This document shows, piece by piece, positions 1 to 4,529 of a DNA stretch of 5,164 bases. Origin of the DNA: W11650 sp963550755 (lineage in GTDB: Bacteria > Bacillota > Clostridia > Lachnospirales > Vallitaleaceae). The first letter of the stretch is position 1; each line of letters opens with the position of its first letter. The translations under genes were made by a program, and so were the position numbers. The DNA lies in contig CAUVDV010000160.1 of NCBI GenBank assembly GCA_963550755.1, positions 1 to 5,164 of the forward strand. Reading direction: 5' to 3'. The notes beneath the pieces are model-generated. The model was not told the DNA's origin. It saw only the letters and a program-made list of their open reading frames with translations, and did not search any database.

Positions 1-44
1 TGATATAAGTTTTCATTAAAATGTCTATCCTTTATTTTTTGCAT
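1..44 (-). CDS. possible start of a downstream gene, cut by window edge
   Basis: A minus-strand ATG at 44-42 opens a frame that stays open for 14 codons to the window edge and reads MQKIKDRHFNENLY. It is preceded by AAGGA (55-51) at a 6-nt spacing, a good ribosome binding site. It lies 72 nt downstream of the hom stop, so it could be the next gene of the same transcript. A second in-frame-independent ATG at 16-14 has a poorer spacing to its AAAGGA. Too little is visible to suggest a function, and 14 open codons in AT-rich DNA can occur by chance, so the call rests mainly on the ribosome binding site. Confidence 0.35.
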   Translation of the reverse strand, partial: MQKIKDRHFNENLY

Positions 45-116
45 ATTATATCCTTCGTTTGTCGTGTAGGAATTCAGCGGTACACCAATTTAATCCTCAG
101 CAACTAACGCCTCGTC

Positions 117-1400
117 TTACTCTTCCACTCGGTAGCAGCTTTTTAAGTCAATTAACTCCTTCATCCGCTGCAAATCCGCCATTGCTTTTTCAAAATTACT
201 CTGCACCAACTGATGCGTAATGATGATAATGCCGGCCTGTCCCGTTTGCTCATGAAGCTCCTGTAAAATATTTTCAATACTGATTTGATAGCGGGCAAAG
301 ACCTCGGTAATTTTATGCAGCACGCCAATTTCGTCCTTAACCACCAGCCGCAGGAAATACTTGGCTTCCATCTCCTCGGCGCTTTTCATCACCGCCGGCC
401 GATTCGGCCGCCATAAGCCCTTGCCGCCTACGCCCATTTTCCGGTTCCTGGCGCTTTCCATAATATCCGACACCACCGCCATGGCCGTCGGCATCTCGCC
501 CGCGCCCGGTCCGTAAAACATGGTTTGGCCGACAGCACTGCCGTACAGGTAAATGGCGTTAAACTCATTTTTGACCGAAGCCAGCGGATGCGTTTCTTTG
601 AGCAGCGTCGGCTCAACTGATATTTCCGCTTTGCCGTTATCCTGCTTGGCCACACCAATCAGTTTAATGACATAACCAAACTCTTTCACCGCCCGAATGT
701 CCTCTAAGGTCACATCGGAAATGCCCTTGACCTTCACATCCTCCAACTTTAATCCCATTGAAAAAGCCAAGGATGCCAAGATCGTCATTTTCCGGGCAGC
801 ATCAAAGCCCTCAACATCATTGGTCGGATCCGGCTCGGCAAAGCCAAGCTCCTGCGCCTGTTTCAGCGCCACCTGATAATCCAGGCCGCTTTCCGCCATC
901 TGGGTCATGATATAATTGGTCGTGCCATTGACAATACCCATCACCTTATAGATTTCATCCGAAGCCAAACCCTGCACCAGCCCGCGCAAAACCGGAATTC
1001 CTCCGGCCACACTGGCTTCATAGCACAAATCCACTTCATACTCAGCCGCCAGCCGGTGCAGCCGCACGCCGTAACCGGCAATCACATCCTTATTGGCCGT
1101 CACCACCGACTTGCCGTTTTGCAGCGCCTCGGTAATATACTGATACGCCGGCTCCAGCCCGCCCAAAAGCTCAACTATGATATCAATTTCCGGGTCATTT
1201 ACAATCCGGCTGTAATCCGTTGTCAACAGTTCCGCCGGAATTTCCAGTTTTCTAGCTTTGGCAATATCCCTGACCAAAATCTTTTTAATCGTCAACTCAC
1301 TGTTGATCTGCTGAGCAATCGCCGCCGCGCGCTCCGTCAACAGCTTATATACTCCGCCGCCGACCGTTCCCAGACCCAATAATCCAATCCCAATCTTCAA
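117..1400 (-). CDS. hom: homoserine dehydrogenase with C-terminal ACT domain
   Basis: This cytoplasmic enzyme reduces aspartate semialdehyde to homoserine with NAD(P)H, the branch point towards threonine and methionine. The N-terminal Rossmann fold carries GLGTVG at residues 9-14. TANK at 101-104 supplies a conserved lysine (K104). The EPDPTNDVEGFDAARK region gives E189, D200 and K204, which match the spacing of the substrate-binding and catalytic residues E208, D219 and K223 of the yeast enzyme. An ACT domain fills about residues 347-427, typical of the long form (about 430 aa) inhibited by an amino acid, often threonine; that effector is inferred. The start is TTG at 1400-1398, supported by AGGAG at 1412-1408 with a 7-nt spacing and by the MKIGIGLLGLG beginning. 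The nearby ATG at 1404 is out of frame. The ribosome binding site overlaps the ung stop, suggesting coupled translation. No thrB or thrC is visible. Confidence 0.97.
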   Translation of the reverse strand: MKIGIGLLGLGTVGGGVYKLLTERAAAIAQQINSELTIKKILVRDIAKARKLEIPAELLTTDYSRIVNDPEIDIIVELLGGLEPAYQYITEALQNGKSVVTANKDVIAGYGVRLHRLAAEYEVDLCYEASVAGGIPVLRGLVQGLASDEIYKVMGIVNGTTNYIMTQMAESGLDYQVALKQAQELGFAEPDPTNDVEGFDAARKMTILASLAFSMGLKLEDVKVKGISDVTLEDIRAVKEFGYVIKLIGVAKQDNGKAEISVEPTLLKETHPLASVKNEFNAIYLYGSAVGQTMFYGPGAGEMPTAMAVVSDIMESARNRKMGVGGKGLWRPNRPAVMKSAEEMEAKYFLRLVVKDEIGVLHKITEVFARYQISIENILQELHEQTGQAGIIIITHQLVQSNFEKAMADLQRMKELIDLKSCYRVEE

Positions 1401-1407
1401 TCATCTT

Positions 1408-1412
1408 CTCCT
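1408..1412 (-). promoter_or_regulatory. ribosome binding site of hom, overlapping the ung stop codon
   Basis: AGGAG on the minus strand lies 7 nt before the TTG start of hom. Its first two bases share positions with the ung stop codon TAG (1413-1411), so ribosomes finishing ung cover this site. It decides the TTG start over the out-of-frame ATG at 1404-1402, which would sit only 3 nt from it. Confidence 0.8.
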
Positions 1413-2088
1413 ATCTAATCGTCCAATCAATCTCGGTTTCTCCGTTTCGGCGCAAAAACTCATTGGCTTTGCTGAACGGCCGAGAGCCAAAAAAGCCCCG
1501 GTAAGCCGACAGCGGTGAGGGATGCGCCGATTCTAAAATCAAATGCTGCCGCCCGGTAATCAAGCTTTTCTGGCGGCGGGCATCATTGCCCCATAAGATG
1601 AAAACCACCGGCTTCTCTCTCTGATCCAGCTTACGGATAACCTCGGCCGTAAAGGTTTCCCAACCCATGCCCCGATGGGAAGCAGCCTGATAAGCTCTGA
1701 CCGTCAAAACTGCGTTCAGCAGCATCACGCCCTGCTCCGCCCAAGCACTCAGGTCGCCGTGCGCCGCCGGCGGAATCCCCAAATCATCTGCCAGCTCTTT
1801 ATAAATATTAACTAAGGACGGTGGAATTTCAACCTCTTTTGACACGCTGAAAGCCAGACCATTCGCCTGCCGGTCATTAAAATAAGGGTCTTGTCCCAAA
1901 ATCAAAACCTTCACGTCCTGATAGGCCGTCTTATGGAACGCCGAATAAATCTCCTGCATCGGCGGAAAAACTTTCCGGCTGCGGTATTCCTGAATTAAAA
2001 ATGAACGCAGCGCCTGATAATACGGCTTTTCCAGCTCCGGCTGCAATATTGCCTGCCAGTCATTATGAAATATCTGTTTCATCGCCAT
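1411..2088 (-). CDS. ung: uracil-DNA glycosylase, family 1
   Basis: This enzyme removes uracil from DNA to start base excision repair. At 225 aa it has the normal family length. The catalytic water-activating motif is GQDPY at 65-69 (D67, with Y69 excluding thymine). F80 in GLAFSV stacks on uracil, N125 in LLNAVLTVR recognises it, and HPSPLSAYRGFFG at 189-201 supplies H189 and the DNA-inserting L193. These correspond to E. coli D64, Y66, F77, N123, H187 and L191. One oddity is that the usual GQDPYH reads GQDPYF (F70), and the following residues (NDRQANG) differ from the common GPGQAHG. The start is uncertain by two codons: ATG at 2088 has AGGAAG (2103-2098) 9 nt before it, while ATG at 2082 has AGGGG 6 nt before it and gives the more typical MKQIF beginning. 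It is closely followed by hom. Confidence 0.96.
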   Translation of the reverse strand: MAMKQIFHNDWQAILQPELEKPYYQALRSFLIQEYRSRKVFPPMQEIYSAFHKTAYQDVKVLILGQDPYFNDRQANGLAFSVSKEVEIPPSLVNIYKELADDLGIPPAAHGDLSAWAEQGVMLLNAVLTVRAYQAASHRGMGWETFTAEVIRKLDQREKPVVFILWGNDARRQKSLITGRQHLILESAHPSPLSAYRGFFGSRPFSKANEFLRRNGETEIDWTIR

Positions 2089-2232
2089 CCCCTGTTTCTT
2101 CCTATATATAGGTTTCCGTTTGTATTCCTATCCGGGTAAGTTATAAAAGCAGACCCGTTTCTCTGAAGCACTAAAAATCCAAGCACAACTTTCCACTAAA
2201 AGCTTCTATCGGCTTTTGATCGCCCCGAGCTT
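2089..2232 (-). other. gltX-ung intergenic gap with weak signals
   Basis: No gene is seen in these 144 nt. The gap holds the ung ribosome binding site options (2089-2103) and a perfect 12-bp palindrome CCTATATATAGG at 2101-2112, immediately before ung. It also holds an inverted repeat CGGGT/ACCCG (2133-2137 and 2153-2157) around a TATAAC on the minus strand (2145-2140). No good -35 box lies 17 nt upstream of that TATAAC, so a separate ung promoter is possible but not shown. Confidence 0.4.
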
Positions 2233-2234
2233 TT
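2198..2234 (-). terminator. weak candidate terminator after gltX
   Basis: On the minus strand AAAAGCT (2234-2228) can pair with AGCTTTT (2204-2198), with an inner GGC/GCC pairing. The uridines lie in the 3' arm of the stem rather than after it, and the hairpin overlaps the gltX stop codon. Efficient termination is doubtful and readthrough into ung is plausible. Confidence 0.25.
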
Positions 2235-3699
2235 ATTTTTTTAACTTTTCAATTGAGCTTCTGACTCTCTTTAACGCCTCATTTTTGCCCAATATTTTCA
2301 GGATTTCAAAAGCGCCGCCGGGCGTTGATTCCTGACCGGAAACCGCTATCCGCAGCGGCCAGAGCATCATACCGGTTTTAATCTCATGCGCCTTTAAATA
2401 GTCCATGACCGTATTATGAAGATTATCCTGCGTCCAGTCCCCGATCTGTTCCAGCACCGGCAAAATCTGCTCCAGCATGGTCAGCGCCGTTTCCGGGCTT
2501 GTCTTCATCTTCTTATTAGTATAAAGTTCTTCGCCAAACTCCGGCATTTCCTTGAAAAAGCCCAACAGCGGAACCGCATCATTTAAGGTTTCCACTCTGG
2601 TTTTGGCCAAAGCCGCCATAAACGGCAAATCCAGATCCGGATTGGTATCAAAATGTGCTTTCAGCATCGGTTCCACCTTTTGGTAAAAGCTCTCGTCCGA
2701 CAGCTTTTTGATATATTCACCATTTAGCCAGCGGAACTTCTGCATATCAAACACCGCCGGCGACTTTTTAATCTGATGATAATCAAACTGCTCCACCAGT
2801 TCCTCTAAAGACAGGATTTCATTTTCATCCTTCGGGCTCCAGCCCAAAAGCGCCACAAAGTTAATAATCGCTTCATTTAAAAAGCCCTGCTCCAGCAAGT
2901 CCTCATAGGAAGAATGACCCAGACGTTTGCTCAGTTTTTTATGCTCCTCATCGGTAATCAGCGGCACATGCACATAAGTTGGAATCTCCCAGCCAAACGC
3001 TTCATACAGCCGGTTATACTTGGGCGAACTGGACAAATACTCATTGCCTCTGACCACATGGCTGATCGCCATCAAATGGTCGTCCACCACATTGGCAAAA
3101 TTATAGGTCGGATAGCCGTCTGATTTAATCAAAATCATATCCTCTAATTCATTGTTGGGCACAGTAATATCGCCGAAAATCACGTCGGAAAAGGTCGTCG
3201 TGCCTTCGCTCGGATTATTCTGCCGAATCACATAGGGCTCTCCGGCTGCGAGCTTCGCCTCAATTTCCTCGGGGCTGAGATGCAGACAATGCTTATCATA
3301 GCGGTACACTCCCTTTTCTGCTTCCTGCTCATTTTTCAGCTTCTCCAAACGCTCCTCGCTGCAAAAGCAGTAATAAGCTTCGCCCTTTTCAATCAATTCT
3401 TTGGCGTATTTTAAATAAAGCCCCGCTTTCTGACGGTCGCTCTGGACATAAGGACCGTAACCGCCGTCCTTATCCGGGCCTTCGTCATGCTTTAAGCCGG
3501 CAAAATCCATTGTCCGGTAAATAATATCCAGCGCCCCGTCCACCTGTCTGACCTGATCGGTGTCCTCAATCCGCAGCAAAAAGTCGCCGCCGCCGTGCTT
3601 GGCAATCAAATAGGCATATAATGCGGTTCTTAAGTTGCCGACATGCATTCTACCGGTCGGACTGGGTGCAAATCTGGTTCTGATTCTTTGATTTTTCAT
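2233..3699 (-). CDS. gltX: glutamyl-tRNA synthetase
   Basis: This class I synthetase attaches glutamate to tRNA(Glu). In many Bacillota the same enzyme also charges tRNA(Gln) for later amidation by GatCAB, which cannot be judged here. The HIGH-type ATP motif is PSPTGRMHVGN (12-22), and the second signature is KLSKR at 255-259. C111, C113, C138 and H140 reproduce the CxC...CxH zinc site of E. coli GluRS (C98, C100, C125, H127). HVVRGNEYLSS (214-224) is the usual active-site segment, and the helical anticodon-binding domain covers roughly 330-488. The length of 488 aa is normal. The ATG at 3699 is preceded by AGAGGG (3713-3708) at an 8-nt spacing and by a sigma-A-like promoter, leaving a leader of only about 25 nt. 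A T-box leader, common for synthetases in this phylum, does not fit into that space. Confidence 0.98.
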   Translation of the reverse strand: MKNQRIRTRFAPSPTGRMHVGNLRTALYAYLIAKHGGGDFLLRIEDTDQVRQVDGALDIIYRTMDFAGLKHDEGPDKDGGYGPYVQSDRQKAGLYLKYAKELIEKGEAYYCFCSEERLEKLKNEQEAEKGVYRYDKHCLHLSPEEIEAKLAAGEPYVIRQNNPSEGTTTFSDVIFGDITVPNNELEDMILIKSDGYPTYNFANVVDDHLMAISHVVRGNEYLSSSPKYNRLYEAFGWEIPTYVHVPLITDEEHKKLSKRLGHSSYEDLLEQGFLNEAIINFVALLGWSPKDENEILSLEELVEQFDYHQIKKSPAVFDMQKFRWLNGEYIKKLSDESFYQKVEPMLKAHFDTNPDLDLPFMAALAKTRVETLNDAVPLLGFFKEMPEFGEELYTNKKMKTSPETALTMLEQILPVLEQIGDWTQDNLHNTVMDYLKAHEIKTGMMLWPLRIAVSGQESTPGGAFEILKILGKNEALKRVRSSIEKLKK

Positions 3700-3731
3700 T
3701 TTCCTTTCCCTCTTTTCTGATGATATTTTCC

Positions 3732-3760
3732 ATTTTACTATAAGGCCTGCTTTTTTTCAA
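3732..3760 (-). promoter_or_regulatory. sigma-A-type promoter of gltX
   Basis: On the minus strand TTGAAA (3760-3755) is followed after 17 nt by TAAAAT (3737-3732). This is close to the TTGACA-N17-TATAAT consensus and is placed to give a leader of about 25 nt before the gltX ATG. Confidence 0.7.
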
Positions 3761-3775
3761 TGGTTTTGTCATTGA
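3757..3775. promoter_or_regulatory. inverted repeat overlapping the gltX -35 box
   Basis: TCAATG (3757-3762) and CATTGA (3770-3775) form a perfect 6-bp inverted repeat around GTTTTGT, extendable by one A-T pair (3756 and 3776). It covers most of the -35 hexamer. It could be an operator or a chance palindrome. Confidence 0.35.
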
Positions 3776-3776
3776 A

Positions 3777-3866
3777 CTTTCTTTGTTTTTTAAAAGTTAC
3801 CGTCGATAAGCGACTGATAATTTGTGAAAACGTCGGCAAACTGCGAGCATAGACGCTTATACACGC
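3777..3866. other. gene-free DNA upstream of gltX with small inverted repeats
   Basis: No coding sequence is seen. Two short dyads are present: GTCG-ATAAG-CGAC at 3802-3814, and GAGCATA (3845-3851) with TATGCTC (3870-3876). The right arm of the second overlaps the outer stem of the first large hairpin, so the two structures would be mutually exclusive in a transcript. Confidence 0.4.
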
Positions 3867-3927
3867 TAATATGCTCTGTTTGCCTATATTAAGAGCAAGC
3901 TCTCATATAGGCAACAAAAACATATTA
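3867..3927. repeat. large hairpin, copy 1 of 3 (inverted orientation)
   Basis: The 35-nt core at 3880-3914 has 10-bp arms TTGCCTATAT and ATATAGGCAA around a small apical stem AGAGC/GCTCT. Outer arms TAATATG (3867-3873) and CATATTA (3921-3927) pair across a 6x6 internal loop, giving a 61-nt element. The unpaired apical base is on the left side here but on the right side in copies 2 and 3. The reverse complement of this core aligns better with copy 2, so this copy appears inverted. Confidence 0.8.
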
Positions 3928-3931
3928 TCAA

Positions 3932-3996
3932 GATGATTAGCTTATATTGCCTATACGAAAGCTTGCTTTCAGTATAGGCAAATACAGCTAATCATC
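3932..3996. repeat. large hairpin, copy 2 of 3
   Basis: The core at 3947-3981 has arms TTGCCTATAC and GTATAGGCAA around GAAAGC-TT-GCTTTC plus one bulged A (3971). The outer stem GATGATTAGCT (3932-3942) pairs perfectly with AGCTAATCATC (3986-3996). A 4x4 internal loop separates the stems. The core begins exactly 67 nt after the core of copy 1. Confidence 0.9.
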
Positions 3997-4000
3997 AAGA

Positions 4001-4061
4001 TTGTTAGCTTATGTTGCCTATATGAAAGTTCACTTTCAATATAGGTAACATAAGCTAACAA
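4001..4061. repeat. large hairpin, copy 3 of 3, near-perfect 61-nt palindrome
   Basis: The left arm 4001-4023 pairs with 4039-4061 over 23 bp, with one G-T wobble (G4016 with T4046). The apical part is GAAAGT-TC-ACTTTC with a bulged A at 4038. The core (4014-4048) starts exactly 67 nt after that of copy 2. No T-run directly follows on either strand, so it is not a standard intrinsic terminator. Confidence 0.92.
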
Positions 4062-4063
4062 GC

Positions 4064-4120
4064 AAATACATATTATTTTTAAATATATCAGTTGTCAAAT
4101 CCTATAAAAAACATTATAAT
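4064..4120 (+). promoter_or_regulatory. near-consensus promoter for the lipoprotein transcript
   Basis: TTGTCA (4092-4097) and a perfect TATAAT (4115-4120) are 17 nt apart, one mismatch from the sigma-A consensus. The DNA just upstream (4064-4090) is AT-rich, as in UP elements. The predicted start near 4127 would give a leader of about 400 nt before the ATG at 4530, unless the transcript is a separate small RNA. Confidence 0.75.
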
Positions 4121-4160
4121 AAACTCAACTTTCCTATTTCGTCAAAACCATCTTTTTAGG

Positions 4161-4460
4161 CAGACTGCCCGCTCGGGCAGAAAGCGGAGCTTTCGATCTG
4201 GCAGACCGCCCACCTGGGCAGAAGTGCATAGCGTTTCGACCGGGGTAGGTCGCCCACCCGGGCAAAATCACATAGCGTTTCGACCGGAGCAAGCCGCCAC
4301 GCAAACAAAAGCGCATGACATTCCGAACCGAATCGGATGTCAGCCCGGTAAAGACGTCCAGCTTTTAACCGGGATAGATGCCTCCCCGGCAAAATGCACC
4401 GCGTTTCAGTCGGAGCAAGTTACCCGCCCGGGCAGAAATGCGAATGTTTCGACCGGAGCG
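4161..4460. repeat. seven degenerate tandem units of about 43 nt
   Basis: The landmark GTTTCGACCGG, or a diverged form, begins at 4190, 4233, 4277, 4320, 4362, 4403 and 4446, giving periods of 43, 44, 43, 42, 41 and 43. Units 1, 2, 3 and 7 also carry a GC-rich palindrome ending in GGGC, the best being CTGCCC-GCTC-GGGCAG (4165-4180). Several units carry a second small hairpin: GAAAGC-GGA-GCTTTC in unit 1 (4180-4194 region), AAGTGC-ATA-GCGTTT in unit 2, AAATGC-ACC-GCGTTT in unit 6 and GAAATG-CGAA-TGTTTC in unit 7. Units 4 and 5 are the most decayed. The changing period is not a multiple of three, which argues against a protein repeat. The array is clearly more GC-rich than the DNA to its left. 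Confidence 0.85.
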
Positions 4461-4515
4461 CGTTGCTGTTAAAAGACTGCGGTTTTCGGCGGCGGGAAAG
4501 TCAGACAATAAAAAT

Positions 4516-4523
4516 AAAGGAGG
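4516..4523 (+). promoter_or_regulatory. strong ribosome binding site of the lipoprotein gene
   Basis: AAAGGAGG lies 6 nt before the ATG at 4530, an almost complete match to the end of 16S rRNA. It settles the start codon of the following gene. Confidence 0.9.
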
Positions 4524-4529
4524 GAGAGT

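Larger units (their letters stand above)
4127..4529 (+). other. predicted long structured 5' leader or small RNA
   Basis: From the predicted start near 4127 to the lipoprotein ATG there are about 400 nt with no other good promoter and no convincing gene. Most of it is the 43-nt repeat array. The end is AT-rich and carries the ribosome binding site. No known riboswitch or T-box core was recognised. It may be a regulatory leader, a non-coding RNA, or a repeat insertion that the transcript merely crosses. Confidence 0.4.

Noticed and set aside
428..658. Minus-strand frame inside hom
   Set aside because: It is an out-of-frame shadow of the homoserine dehydrogenase gene.
1056..1382. Plus-strand frame opposite hom
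   Set aside because: It is an antisense shadow of a well-supported gene and has no ribosome binding site.
2914..3123. Plus-strand frame opposite gltX
   Set aside because: It is an antisense shadow of the glutamyl-tRNA synthetase gene.
3700..3760. T-box leader for gltX
   Set aside because: The predicted promoter leaves only about 25 nt of leader, and no GGGTGGNACCGCG-type T-box sequence is seen on the minus strand.
3880..4048. CRISPR array (35-nt repeats with 32-nt spacers, period 67)
   Set aside because: The inter-core segments are not unique spacers: they pair with each other as outer hairpin arms and resemble one another. Copy 1 is inverted, there are only three repeats, and no cas gene is visible.
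4001..4061. Intrinsic terminator
   Set aside because: The hairpin is very stable, but no run of T follows it on either strand, and no gene ends towards it from either side.
3867..4061. Integron attC sites
   Set aside because: The elements are imperfect palindromes of suitable size, but the required RYYYAAC and GTTRRRY core sites are not placed at the ends, and no gene cassettes or integrase are seen.
4134..4392. Minus-strand open frames across the GC-rich array
   Set aside because: They are overlapping frames over degenerate repeats, with no ribosome binding site and no recognisable protein.
4092..4472. Plus-strand open frame of 126 codons through the GC-rich array
   Set aside because: It would start at a TTG inside the promoter -35 box, has no ribosome binding site, and the repeat period (41-44 nt) shifts the repeat frame between units. 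Lack of stops fits GC-rich repeat DNA.
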